DNA from: Candidatus Binatia bacterium | GTDB lineage: Bacteria > Desulfobacterota > Binatia > HRBIN30 > BPIQ01 | NCBI GenBank assembly: GCA_026004195.1 | Contig: BPIQ01000005.1 | Coordinates: forward strand, 1 to 64,000 | DNA: 64,000 bases | Reading direction: 5' to 3' | In this document: positions 46,056 to 54,590 of the stretch, piece by piece | Layout of the letters: every line of letters begins with the position of its first letter | How positions within the stretch are numbered: position 1 is the first letter of the stretch | The notes under the pieces: generated by a model | Told to the model about the DNA's origin: nothing | What the model saw: the letters and a program-made list of their open reading frames with translations, nothing else | Database searches by the model: none | Translations under genes and position numbers: made by a program

Positions 46056-46376
46056 CTCCCCCTCCTTTTTTCGACTCCGCCCAGCGTTCCGCTTCCGCTC
46101 GTGTTCGAGCGGTCGTCCGCCCCTGCTTCTCTCCCCCCTCCGTGTTTCCCTTTCGCCATTCGCAAGTTCCGGTCTTGCCTTCCTTCTGGGCTTTTTCTGC
46201 CCGCCTCGTCGGCCCGGACACGGTAGCCGCTCCGCGCGGACGGGCGCGCGGCATTCAACGAAAGCCCCGAGACGAAGTCAACGGCGACCCGACCGAGCGC
46301 GTCGCGCCGGCCGCCACGAGAGGCTCGTCGGGCCGAGGGTTGACCCCCCGCGGGCTTTGGGCCATGAGCTCGCACG
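46056..46376. other. Intergenic region between two divergent genes
   Basis: The 321-bp region between the SDR and the phosphotransferase should hold two promoters. By eye I see no strong -35/-10 pair, no hairpin of the A, B or C type and no convincing gene. Confidence 0.45.
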
Positions 46377-47435
46377 GTGAAAACGGCGCCGGAAAGCCCG
46401 CCCGCGGGCATCGACGCGGAGCGTGTGACGACCTGGTACCTCGCCTTCGTTCCCGACACGGCCCCACCGCTGTCCTTCGCTCTGGTCCCCGGCGGAAACT
46501 CGAACCTGACCTACATCGTCACGGATCGGGAAGGCCGCAAAACGGTGCTGCGGCGGCCGCCGCTCGGCGCCATTCTGGCGACCGCCCACGACATGGCGCG
46601 CGAGCACAAGATCATCTCGGCGCTGGCCGCCACGCGGGTACCCGTCCCCCGGCCGCTCGGCCTCTGTACCGATCCCGAGGTCACCGGAGCGCCCTTCTAC
46701 GTCATGGAGTACGTCCCCGGCGAGGTTCTCGAGAGCGCCGAGCGCACCCGCGCCTATCTCGAGGAAAGCGCCAGGCGGAAGCTCGGCGAAGAAGTCGTCG
46801 AGGTGCTCGCCGCTCTCCACGCCCTCGTGCCGGAAGAGGTCGGACTCGGGGACCTCGGGAAGAAAGAAGCCTACATCGAGCGGCAGCTCCGGCGGTGGCG
46901 GACCCAGTGGGAGAAATCGAAGACGCGGGAACTTCCCCTCATGGAGGAAGTTCATCGCGAGCTCGAGCGCCGCATTCCGCCGCAGGTGGGAGCTTGCGTC
47001 GTCCACGGGGACTACCGCATCGGGAACATGTTGGTGCGACCGGACGGAACGATCGCCGCGGTCCTGGACTGGGAGCTCTGCACCCTCGGCGACCCGCTGG
47101 CCGACCTGGGCTACCTGCTGAACGACTGGACCGCTCCCGGCGAAACCGTGCTCGGAAGTTCGAGACCGGCAGCCGCGGGGGGATTTCCCTCGCGCGAGGA
47201 GATCCTGCGTCTCTACGCGCAGAAGACGGGACGGGACGTCTCGCGCATCGGATACTACCGGGCCTTCCAGTCCTGGCGGCTCGCCGTGATCGTGGAAGGC
47301 GTCCTCGCCCGGTTCGAGAAGGGTGTCATGGGACGCAGCACGGACACGGCCGCGCTGCGAGCGGCGGTCGAAACGCTGGCCCTCGAAGCCAGGCAGCTTC
47401 TCCGGGAAGTGCGAGACGCTCCCGCGGCTTCCTGA
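46377..47435 (+). CDS. Phosphotransferase (APH/ACAD10-like) family protein
   Basis: A 352-residue kinase-like protein. GTG 46377 leads to LVPGGNSNLTYIVTDREGRKTVLRRPP (glycine-rich loop and Lys), ATAHDMAREHKIISAL, ACVVHGDYRIGNMLV (Brenner motif HGDxxxxN) and VLDWELCTLGDPLADLGYL (IDWE-like). This is the aminoglycoside-phosphotransferase fold as found fused to or next to acyl-CoA dehydrogenases such as ACAD10. Those members phosphorylate hydroxyacyl-CoA, so this protein may act in 4-hydroxy acid breakdown rather than in drug resistance. No acyl-CoA dehydrogenase is adjacent; AidB lies 13 kb downstream. Confidence 0.85.
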   Translation: MKTAPESPPAGIDAERVTTWYLAFVPDTAPPLSFALVPGGNSNLTYIVTDREGRKTVLRRPPLGAILATAHDMAREHKIISALAATRVPVPRPLGLCTDPEVTGAPFYVMEYVPGEVLESAERTRAYLEESARRKLGEEVVEVLAALHALVPEEVGLGDLGKKEAYIERQLRRWRTQWEKSKTRELPLMEEVHRELERRIPPQVGACVVHGDYRIGNMLVRPDGTIAAVLDWELCTLGDPLADLGYLLNDWTAPGETVLGSSRPAAAGGFPSREEILRLYAQKTGRDVSRIGYYRAFQSWRLAVIVEGVLARFEKGVMGRSTDTAALRAAVETLALEARQLLREVRDAPAAS

Positions 47436-47576
47436 TTCCGCCCCGCGGCCGTCCTGCACGAGCGGGCAGGCGTGGGGGCGGGGGGGTTCCGACCGGCCGC
47501 GCCACGGTCTACCGGGGAGCGGAGACCTCGGAAGCTACGGTTGACCGTTCGCGGCCGCGGTGGGAAACTTTTTTTC

Positions 47577-48338
47577 GTGGCCGAACCGAGACGCGGAGCG
47601 AAAAAAAGGCGCCTCGAGTGGCGCCGCGCGTGGAAGGCGCTCGGGATTCTCGTTGCCGACCCCAAAAGAACCGAGCAGGTCTTCGAAATCGTGCGCGCCC
47701 TTTCGGGCCCCGGCTCCGAACGGGCTTTCCGCCGCTTCGCCTCCCATCCCGAGGGACAGAAGCTACTCCGCGAACGGCCCTCCCTGCTCGAGGCCCTTTC
47801 GAACCGAGAAGCTCTGAGGAAGCTCCCGCCCGGGTCCTTCGGGCGCGCTTACGCCGACTTCATGGATCGCTGCAACCTCTCGGCCGAGGAGCTCGTCGAG
47901 GCCGACTTGCGTGCGCGCACCTGGCACGACCCGGCCGAAGACGACCCCGACCGGGCTTACTTCGGCGCGAGGCTGCGCGACGCCCACGACCTCTGGCACG
48001 TGCTCACCGGATACGGGATGGACGAAGCGGGCGAAGCCGCGAACCTGGCCTTCAGCTTCGCGCAGGTCCCCAACCTCGGCATCGGGCTCATCGTGCTCAC
48101 GGCAGCGGTCATCGGGCCCAAGAGCGGATGGTTCCGCTGGCAGCGCTACCTGTTCCGTGCCTGGCTCAGGGGAAAGCGCGCCCGGCTTCTCTCGGTCGCG
48201 CGTTACGAAGACCTCCTGCCGCTGCCCCTCGAAGAGGTCCGAAGACGCCTCGGGATCGAGCCGCCCGAAAAAGCGCACCCCGAAGGCATCATCGTCGCGG
48301 GCCCGAGCGGGACACGAGCCGCGAACGCCACCGCCTGA
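47577..48338 (+). CDS. Coq4 family protein
   Basis: A 253-residue protein with the Coq4 metal motif HDLWHVLTGYGMDEAGE (HDxxHx11E) and downstream helix FSFAQVPNLGIGLIVL. In yeast Coq4 holds the ubiquinone-making complex and takes part in C1 decarboxylation/hydroxylation; the bacterial relatives are less defined. GTG 47577 is chosen because the frame before it is without signal and rich in Arg. It might act on quinone or related prenyl compounds, and the FAD monooxygenase at 8.5 kb is of similar chemistry. Confidence 0.82.
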   Translation: MAEPRRGAKKRRLEWRRAWKALGILVADPKRTEQVFEIVRALSGPGSERAFRRFASHPEGQKLLRERPSLLEALSNREALRKLPPGSFGRAYADFMDRCNLSAEELVEADLRARTWHDPAEDDPDRAYFGARLRDAHDLWHVLTGYGMDEAGEAANLAFSFAQVPNLGIGLIVLTAAVIGPKSGWFRWQRYLFRAWLRGKRARLLSVARYEDLLPLPLEEVRRRLGIEPPEKAHPEGIIVAGPSGTRAANATA

Positions 48339-48399
48339 GGCCCGGGCCCCGAGCCGCGCTTTGCCAGGGGAGGGGGCAGGGGTGTACGGAAACCCTTCG

Positions 48400-48651
48400 A
48401 TGGCCCTCTACAGCGCGAGTCGCCCGAATCGCACCGTCACCCTCCACAAGAACGGCTGCCGCTTCGTGCCGCGAAAAACGCTGCGTCCCTGCGGGTGCGG
48501 TGCCGGTTCCCCGCGGGGCAACCAGAGATGGTGGTGCGAGGAGCACGTTCGGATGGACGCGGTCGAACGTTTCATGCGAACCCGGTTCTGGGCACTTCTT
48601 CTGTGCGACCGCTGTTACGGGCGGAGGGGCGTCGGAGAACTCTTCGGATGA
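48400..48651 (+). CDS. Small Cys-rich protein, unknown
   Basis: An 83-residue protein from ATG 48400. It carries LHKNGCRFVP, then CGCGAGSPRGNQRWWCEEH and LLCDRCYGRRGVGELFG, with paired Cys residues (CxC and CxxC) suggestive of a zinc knuckle. The composition is Arg-rich; no membrane segment. The upstream sequence has only a modest purine-rich start. Not a family I can name; it lies between Coq4 and the alcohol dehydrogenase. Confidence 0.55.
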   Translation: MALYSASRPNRTVTLHKNGCRFVPRKTLRPCGCGAGSPRGNQRWWCEEHVRMDAVERFMRTRFWALLLCDRCYGRRGVGELFG

Positions 48652-48727
48652 CGGCCAGGCTCTGGAATTTCCGTTCCACGTGTCGTAGACGGGGTGCGCA
48701 TTTTTCTTCTCGGGAGTCGTTAATCAG

Positions 48728-49978
48728 ATGAAAGCTCTCCTCTACGACGTCGACGTGAACGAAGTCGTCCATCTCATCCAGGAAGCGCGGGAGAACAAGG
48801 AGGCGTACCTCGGCGCGCACTCCCTCATCCGCCTCGTCGACTTGCCGGAGCCGCGAGTTCCCTTCCCCGACTGGGTCCTCATCCGAACCAAGTTCTGCGG
48901 GATCTGCGGGAGCGACTACAAGCAGGTGTTCCTGGACTTCGAGAACATCGACAGCCCGCTCGCTACGCTTTCGTCTTTTCCTCAGGTGCTCGGCCACGAG
49001 GTGGTGGGCACGATCGCCGAGGTCGGACCCGAGGTGCGCGGGCTCCGGCCGGGACAGCGGGTCGTGCTGAACCCCTGGCTTTCCTGCGCGCCACGGGGGA
49101 TCCAACCGGTCTGCGAGGCGTGCGAGGAGGGACAGTACTCGCTCTGCGTCAATTTCAAGCGTGGCCGTATCGCCCCGGGAATCCATACGGGCACCTGCCG
49201 GGACATCCCCGGGGGCTTCGCCCCCTTGCTCCCGGCTCACGAGTCCATGGCCATCCCCGTGCCGGACGAGGTGAGCGACGACGCAGCGGTGCTCGCGGAC
49301 CCCTTTTCCGTGAGCTTCCACGCCGTGGTCCGCCACCAGCCCCGGCCGGGGGACATCGTCGTGGTGTACGGGTGCGGCACGCTCGGGCTCTGCGCGATCG
49401 AAATCCTCCGCAAGCTTTTCCCCGACACGAGGATCTACGCCATCACGCGCTTCGAGCACCAGGCCAGGCTCGCACGGCAGCTCGGGGCGGAAGACACGAT
49501 TCCCTGGCGCCCTCTCGAGAACATCGTCGAGCGTTTCCGGGAAATCACGGGAGCGGCGGAAGTGCTCCCGCCGGTCGAGGGGGTGCCCGGGCTTCCGATG
49601 CTCCACGGCGTGCGGGGCGTACGCGTGGTCTACAACACCGTGGGTACCGCGGAGAGCATCGAGGTGTCGATCCGGATCGCCGGGCCGCGATCGACCGTCG
49701 TGGTCATCGGGTTCGACACGCCCGCCCGTTTCGAGTGGTCGCCGCATTACTTCAAGGAAATCAACCTGGTCGGGTCGAACGCCTTCGGCGTCGAGGAGTG
49801 GGGCGGGAAAAGACAGCACGCGATGCTCCACTACTTCGACCTCGTCCGCGAAGGGAAGATCGACGTGACGCCGATCATCACCCACCGCTACCGGCTCGAA
49901 GACTACAGGGAGGCGTTTCTCGCGACACACGACCAGGGGAGTTCGGGGGCGGTCAAGGTCCTTTTCGATTTTTCCTGA
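48728..49978 (+). CDS. Zinc-dependent alcohol dehydrogenase (MDR)
   Basis: A 416-residue MDR. Catalytic zinc ligands are seen in FCGICGSD and LGHEVVG, and a structural zinc set in CAPRGIQPVCEACEEGQYSLC (four Cys). The Rossmann half begins GDIVVVYGCGTLGLCAIEIL. It should oxidise alcohols with NAD(P). An extra about 25-residue segment (SSFPQ... and the N-terminal VHLIQEARENKEAYLGAH) is longer than usual. It is the longest of the MDRs here, and the A-type hairpin follows its stop at about 90 bp. Confidence 0.88.
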   Translation: MKALLYDVDVNEVVHLIQEARENKEAYLGAHSLIRLVDLPEPRVPFPDWVLIRTKFCGICGSDYKQVFLDFENIDSPLATLSSFPQVLGHEVVGTIAEVGPEVRGLRPGQRVVLNPWLSCAPRGIQPVCEACEEGQYSLCVNFKRGRIAPGIHTGTCRDIPGGFAPLLPAHESMAIPVPDEVSDDAAVLADPFSVSFHAVVRHQPRPGDIVVVYGCGTLGLCAIEILRKLFPDTRIYAITRFEHQARLARQLGAEDTIPWRPLENIVERFREITGAAEVLPPVEGVPGLPMLHGVRGVRVVYNTVGTAESIEVSIRIAGPRSTVVVIGFDTPARFEWSPHYFKEINLVGSNAFGVEEWGGKRQHAMLHYFDLVREGKIDVTPIITHRYRLEDYREAFLATHDQGSSGAVKVLFDFS

Positions 49979-50064
49979 TCGCGTGTTCGCACCACACCCG
50001 GAGGCCGACGGGGACGTCGTAGCCTCGTGGGCACCGTGGATCCGACCCTCGTGCCCCACCCCAC

Positions 50065-50168
50065 CCCCCCGGACGCGACGGAGCGCGTCCCTCCGGCCGG
50101 CGGCCGCATTCGGCGCGGCGTTTCGAACATGCGATGGGAGGGCCACGATCGGAGCGCGTCCCTCCGTG
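50065..50168. repeat. Repeat cluster 6: one A(-) and one hybrid B/A hairpin
   Basis: A complete A (minus) begins at 50071. At 50137-50165 a hybrid joins the B left arm (GGAGGGCCACG) to the A right arm (GGAGCGCGTCC), so the arms no longer pair. It lies between the alcohol dehydrogenase and SufT. Confidence 0.85.
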
Positions 50169-50237
50169 CCGGACGGGGCACGTGCCGTTTACCCACACGC
50201 CGACCTCTGGTAGACGTTTTCGAGAGGAGCGAGAGTC

Positions 50238-50789
50238 ATGCGCTACGAGGAAGTCGTGCTCCAGCGGGATTGCGAAGCCGTCGTGATTCCCTATGGTGAC
50301 CCCGTGGTCCTGCCTGCCGGGACCGAGGTGGTCATCATGCAGTCCCTCGGGGACAGCTTCACCGTACAGGTCCCCACGATGGGTGGTCTCTACCGGATCG
50401 GCGGAAAGGACGCGGACGCTCTCGGCAAAACGCCGACCCCCACGAAGACCGAAGGCGCCGCCGAGCCTGCCGGCCCGGTGGACGAAAAGCAGATCTGGGA
50501 CGCCCTCCGCAACGTGTACGATCCGGAAATCCCCGTGAACATCGTCGAGCTGGGTCTCGTCTACGAGCTCCGCACGGAACCCCATCCGGAAGGCGGCACG
50601 AAGGTCTACGTGAAAATGACGCTCACCGCGCCCGGCTGCGGGATGGGGGAATTCATCGCGGCGGACGCGAAGCGCCGTATCGAAGCGATCCCGGGCGTGA
50701 AGGAAGCCGAGGTCGAGCTCGTGTTCGATCCGCCCTGGAGTCAGGACATGATGTCCGAAGCCGCCAAACTCGAACTCGGCCTCCTCTGA
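50238..50789 (+). CDS. sufT: SufT-type Fe-S assembly protein (DUF59/MIP18)
   Basis: A 183-residue protein. Residues 1-65 are an N-terminal small domain, with a Pro/Thr spacer TPTPTKTEGAAEPAG following. The C-terminal DUF59 domain has YDPEIPVNIVELGLVYEL, TLTAPGCGMGEFIAADAKRRI and VELVFDPPWSQDMMSEAAKLELGLL. The order matches SufT, which helps maturation of Fe-S proteins such as aconitase when cells need many clusters. No sufB/C/D genes lie in the window. It is followed after 2 bp by the HTTM gene. Confidence 0.88.
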   Translation: MRYEEVVLQRDCEAVVIPYGDPVVLPAGTEVVIMQSLGDSFTVQVPTMGGLYRIGGKDADALGKTPTPTKTEGAAEPAGPVDEKQIWDALRNVYDPEIPVNIVELGLVYELRTEPHPEGGTKVYVKMTLTAPGCGMGEFIAADAKRRIEAIPGVKEAEVELVFDPPWSQDMMSEAAKLELGLL

Positions 50790-50791
50790 GC

Positions 50792-52345
50792 TTGTCGCGC
50801 CCCCTGCGGGACCGAGAAGAGGCGCAATCCCTTCTCGCGCGGCTGCGCGATCGGCTCGAACGCCCCGTCCCGGCACTCCCCCTCGAGCTCTTCCGAATCG
50901 CGTCGGGGGTCCTCGGCGTCGCGTACTTCCTGCGCCTTCTCTCGGAATTCCCTTCCTTCGGCGCCTCGGACGGCTTTCTCGACCACCGCCTTCTCGAGCG
51001 CATGTATCCGTTCACGCGGCTCTCGCTTTTCCACTCGTTCCTGCCGGACTCCTTGTTCGTCGCGGCGCTGGCCCTCGGAGCCGTAGCTTCGTTCCTTCTC
51101 GCGCTCGGCTGGCACGCGAGAGCCTGCGCCTTTCTCGCCTTCGCCGTCGCGGTCTCCGAGTACCGCTGGCACTTCCCCGTGATGTACGTCGACGACGCGC
51201 TCATGCACCTCCTCTTCTTCTGGCTCGCCCTCCTCCCGGTGGGACGCGCGTTCGGGGTATCGCACTGGCTGCGGCAAGGCCGAGCATCGTGGACCTCCGC
51301 CGTCGAGGCTACGGTCCCGGGAGGAGTCCTCCGGTGTTTTCTCGCCAACGTGTGCCTCCTCTACCTGGTCGCGGGGCTCTGGAAGCTCGAAAGCCCGTTC
51401 TGGCAAGAAGGTTTCGCTCTCTACGCGATCTTCCGGCTTCCGATCGCCCGGTTCCCGGACTTCTGGACGCCCGAGCACCTCCGCCTCCTCGAACCGCTGA
51501 CACACGCAGCACTCTGGAGCGAGGTCGCGATCCCGATTCTCCTTCTCCTGCCCCGAGGCTCCGGCCTCAAGTGGCTCGGGCTCTTCTTGCAAGCTGCATT
51601 TCACCTCGGGATCGTCTTCGCCTTGCGGATCCCCTTTGCCAACCTGGCCTGCCTCGCCACGGCTCTCCTCTTCTTTCGCGAGGAGATCGCGGGGTTCTTC
51701 GGACGAAAGGTCGCTCCCGGGAGACCGCCGGCGCGGCTCCTTCCGACGACCGGGGTGGCGCTCGGCTTTCTCGCCCTCCTTTCGGTCGCCATGACCCGCC
51801 GGCTCGAGCCCGTGAACGTCTTCGCGCACGAGGCCGTGGTGACCCTCTGGGTGCTGGGATTCGCCCAGGACTACCAGCTCTTCAACTGGATCGACAAAAA
51901 GAATTTCTACGGGCGAAACGTCGTGTGGAGCTTCGACGGCCGGCGCTTGCGCCGCATCCCGGAGGACGTCTTCCCCGGTGGTCTCAGGGGCGCTCTCCTC
52001 CAGGCGCACCTTCACGACGTCCGCTGGCTCCGCGTTCCCGCGGAGTACCGGCAAGATTTCAAAAAGAGCATCCTCCAGAGAGTCGCGCGCCGGTTCTGCC
52101 GCGGGCATCCCGGGGAGCGTCACGCCGCCGTCTGGGCCGCGGTGCAGAGAATCACGCCGGAGAACGCGGACCTTTCCCGGCCCGAGCCACGGCTCGTCGT
52201 GGAATTCCTCTGCACCCCGGGAGGACCCGTCCTCTGCGAGACCCTTGCGAGCACGTTCCGCTCCGAGCGGTGCGGCCCTCCCCTCGTCACAGCCGAAGAG
52301 GCTTTCGCCCCCCGGAAGGCGTCACTCGTAACCGAGCATCCGTAA
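50792..52345 (+). CDS. HTTM domain integral membrane protein
   Basis: A 517-residue protein starting at TTG 50792, close to the sufT stop. About nine hydrophobic segments include LPLELFRIASGVLGVAYFLRLL and YVDDALMHLLFFWLALLPVG, the HTTM (vitamin K carboxylase-like) topology, with SHWLRQGRASWTSAV and NVCLLYLVAGLWKLESPFWQEG. The C-terminal soluble region (about 365-517, VVWSFDGRRLRRIPEDVFPGG) follows. The enzyme family is not assigned in bacteria. The last 24 bp overlap the sulfatase-like gene on the opposite strand. Confidence 0.75.
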   Translation: MSRPLRDREEAQSLLARLRDRLERPVPALPLELFRIASGVLGVAYFLRLLSEFPSFGASDGFLDHRLLERMYPFTRLSLFHSFLPDSLFVAALALGAVASFLLALGWHARACAFLAFAVAVSEYRWHFPVMYVDDALMHLLFFWLALLPVGRAFGVSHWLRQGRASWTSAVEATVPGGVLRCFLANVCLLYLVAGLWKLESPFWQEGFALYAIFRLPIARFPDFWTPEHLRLLEPLTHAALWSEVAIPILLLLPRGSGLKWLGLFLQAAFHLGIVFALRIPFANLACLATALLFFREEIAGFFGRKVAPGRPPARLLPTTGVALGFLALLSVAMTRRLEPVNVFAHEAVVTLWVLGFAQDYQLFNWIDKKNFYGRNVVWSFDGRRLRRIPEDVFPGGLRGALLQAHLHDVRWLRVPAEYRQDFKKSILQRVARRFCRGHPGERHAAVWAAVQRITPENADLSRPEPRLVVEFLCTPGGPVLCETLASTFRSERCGPPLVTAEEAFAPRKASLVTEHP

Positions 52346-53833
52346 CCGTTCGTGGATCGAGGGGTCGATCTGCCCCGTGACCGATTCGCCGAGCTCCCGG
52401 GCGATCGCCACCTGCTCTTTTTCCCAGCGGAGCAGCGCCGCCTCGAGCTCGGGGAACGGAGGCAGCGGGTTCTTCTCGCCGGGATCTTTCTCCAGGTCGA
52501 AGCTTACGACCCGGCCCGCCTGGTCCAGGATCTTTTTCTGTCCCCGCCACCCTGCCCTTTGCCGGCACGAGCCCCAGTCTCCCCGGCAAGCATCCACCTC
52601 CGCAAAAAGATCTCGCGAGGGAACCCCCTTGCTCGCGTCGACCCCCTTCATGGCGGGCGGAACGGGAAGCCCCGCGGCCCGGAGGATGGTCGGAGCGAAA
52701 TCGAGGAGACTCGCCGGACCACCGATCCGACCCCTGGGGCGACCCCGGGGGTAGCGCACGATCCACGGGACCCGGACGGCTTCCTCGAAAAGCGAGAAGC
52801 CGTGGCCGAAGGTGCCGTGATCCCAGAGCTCTTCGCCGTGATCGGCGACGACGGTGACGACGGCGTTCTCGTAGAGTCCCTTTTCCCGGAGCCAGCCGAG
52901 AAACGCGCCGAACGCCCGATCCCACGCGTAGATGGTTTCGTCGTACGCGTGGACGAAGTCCCGCAAGTGGCGGGCCTGCTTCCACCTCTCCTCGCGAAAC
53001 GGCGCGGGCTCGAGCCAGTTCTTGCGCGCTTCGGCCTCTTTTTCGGTAAAGGGGCGATCCGGTACGAAGTCGAGCGGCCCGAGCACCGCCGGGTCGACCC
53101 GGGGCGCGTACCAGGGAAGGTGCGTTTCCATGTAGTGGAGGTAGACGAAAAGAGGGCGGTCGCGCGTGCCGGGACCGGCCTGCTGCTTTTCGATTTGCGC
53201 TCGCGCCCGCTCGTTGAGCCGCTCGGCCGTCACGGGCCCCAGGACCTCGTAGACGACGAACCCGCGTTCGAGCCGCGTTTTCTGTTCGAGCTTGAGCCAG
53301 TCGTTGGCGCTGATGGAAATCGTGTAGTAGTCGGCCGCGAGGAAAAGCTCGGCCAGCGTGACGGCACCAGCTCGGAGGCTCCGCACCCACCGCTGGCCGT
53401 TGTTCGCCCGCAGGCCGTGGGCCGTGGGGTACTGGCTCGTAAAGAGCGTCCCCACGGCGGGAAGCGTCCAGCTCGAAACCGAACGGACGTCGGTGAAAAC
53501 GAGGCTTTCCTGCGCGAGGGCGTCGAGGTTTTCCGAGGTCTTCCGGGGATAGCCATAAGCTCCCAGGTGGTCGGGCCGCAGGGCGTCGACAAGGAAGATA
53601 AAAACGTGGGGCGGCTTTTCCGCAGCGTACGCCGGGCGGGTGCAGAAAAGCCCGAGGGCGAAAAGAGAAAAGCCGGCCAGCAGGCAAAGAGCGATGCGGC
53701 GTCCCCCGCCGCGCAGAAAAGAAAAGAAGCACCCGAACCCGCGGGTCCTCCCCGGAAGGCAAGCCGAGCGGAACCCGAGCCCCCCGACCCCTCGACGCAC
53801 GTCGCGTCTCCTGACAAACTCTAGCGCCGTCAT
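52322..53833 (-). CDS. Sulfatase-like hydrolase, paralogue with Thr-type active site
   Basis: A 503-residue alkaline-phosphatase-superfamily protein. ATG 53833 gives a basic N-terminus, a membrane helix (ALCLLAGFSLFALGLF) and AYA cleavage. It has HVFIFLVDALRPDHLGAYGYP, WTLPAVGTLFTSQYPTAHG where Cys and Arg of CxPxR are Thr and Val, and VVADHGEELWDHGTFGHGFSLFEE. It shares this change with the gene at 14.3 kb, making a matched pair of Thr-based hydrolases or transferases. It ends in the typical SIHERLRMLGYE, like the paralogue's LRERLRALGYDF. Confidence 0.82.
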   Translation of the reverse strand: MTALEFVRRRDVRRGVGGLGFRSACLPGRTRGFGCFFSFLRGGGRRIALCLLAGFSLFALGLFCTRPAYAAEKPPHVFIFLVDALRPDHLGAYGYPRKTSENLDALAQESLVFTDVRSVSSWTLPAVGTLFTSQYPTAHGLRANNGQRWVRSLRAGAVTLAELFLAADYYTISISANDWLKLEQKTRLERGFVVYEVLGPVTAERLNERARAQIEKQQAGPGTRDRPLFVYLHYMETHLPWYAPRVDPAVLGPLDFVPDRPFTEKEAEARKNWLEPAPFREERWKQARHLRDFVHAYDETIYAWDRAFGAFLGWLREKGLYENAVVTVVADHGEELWDHGTFGHGFSLFEEAVRVPWIVRYPRGRPRGRIGGPASLLDFAPTILRAAGLPVPPAMKGVDASKGVPSRDLFAEVDACRGDWGSCRQRAGWRGQKKILDQAGRVVSFDLEKDPGEKNPLPPFPELEAALLRWEKEQVAIARELGESVTGQIDPSIHERLRMLGYE

Positions 53834-53851
53834 CGGCGTAGTTGAACCGCA

Positions 53852-54163
53852 GTGACGAGAAAACGTCAACTTCGGAGCGTTCTCCTCACGCTCGCGATCC
53901 TCGTGCCGATCGCGTTCGTCGTGGTGTACTCGAGCCTCCGGGTAGCCGTCGTCGAGTGCGAGGTTTGCGTCGAGTTCGGAGGGCGCGAGTCGTGCCGCAA
54001 GGTCAAGGCGCAAAACCGCGAGGAGGCCCTGCGGAGCGCCATCGACAACGCATGCGCCGCGCTCGCGAGCGGGATGAACGAAACGCTCCGGTGCACCCGG
54101 ACCGTACCGAAACTTCAGTCCTGCCGCGCGGTCGACGCCTCCGGGGAGAACGTGCCCTCCTGA
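53852..54163 (+). CDS. Small membrane-anchored Cys-rich protein, unknown
   Basis: A 103-residue protein with an N-terminal membrane helix (LLTLAILVPIAFVVVYSSL) and a short exported domain containing ECEVCVEFGG, SCRKVKAQ, NACAALASG, LRCTRT and QSCRAV, with six Cys that could form three disulfides. Divergent from the sulfatase-like gene; 18 bp separate their starts. The end overlaps the thioesterase by 49 bp on the other strand. Family not recognised. Confidence 0.65.
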   Translation: MTRKRQLRSVLLTLAILVPIAFVVVYSSLRVAVVECEVCVEFGGRESCRKVKAQNREEALRSAIDNACAALASGMNETLRCTRTVPKLQSCRAVDASGENVPS

Positions 54164-54570
54164 GCGAAAAAGCGTCCCCTCGCTCGTGTCCGTTCCACGC
54201 CGTCGGCGGCCGTCTCGATCCAACCTTCGAGGAGGGCGCTTCTCCCGCGCACTTCGGCGACACGCCCCCGGATCCGAAGCCGCGTCCCGGACGGGGTGGG
54301 CACCAGGTAACGGATCGTGAGCTCTCCGGTCAAAACCGGTTTGCCGAGCTTCGCGTAAGCCGTCATGCAGAGCACCTCGTCGAGCAGCGTGGCCTGGATT
54401 CCCCCGTGGACGACGCCGGGCGCTCCCTCGAGTTCGGGGGGCGCCACGTACTCCGCTTCGACGCCTTCGGCCGTCTCGAAAAACGAAAGCTTGAGGCCCA
54501 CGGGGTTCGCCGGGCCGCACCCGAAACAGCGGTTCTCGCCTTCCTCGGTGAAAAGGACCGGCCGCCGCAT
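54115..54570 (-). CDS. PaaI/hotdog-fold thioesterase
   Basis: A 151-residue hotdog protein. MRRPVLFTEEGENRCFGCGPANPVGLKLSFF and PPELEGAPGVVHGGIQATLLDEVLCMTAYAKLG hold the PaaI-type pattern, with Asp/Glu in TLLDEV as the catalytic base and GVVHGG as the substrate loop. It would hydrolyse acyl-CoA or aromatic CoA esters. An in-frame extension runs upstream but overlaps the SDR start area; ATG 54570 is preferred. It is followed by SDR on the same strand. Confidence 0.82.
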   Translation of the reverse strand: MRRPVLFTEEGENRCFGCGPANPVGLKLSFFETAEGVEAEYVAPPELEGAPGVVHGGIQATLLDEVLCMTAYAKLGKPVLTGELTIRYLVPTPSGTRLRIRGRVAEVRGRSALLEGWIETAADGVERTRARGRFFAQEGTFSPEASTARQD

Positions 54571-54590
54571 GCCCGCGCCCGCCTCTTTTT

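Noticed and set aside
46377-47435. Aminoglycoside resistance kinase.
   Set aside because: The fold is APH but the sequence fits the ACAD10-like branch found with acyl-CoA enzymes; no resistance context or mobile element nearby.
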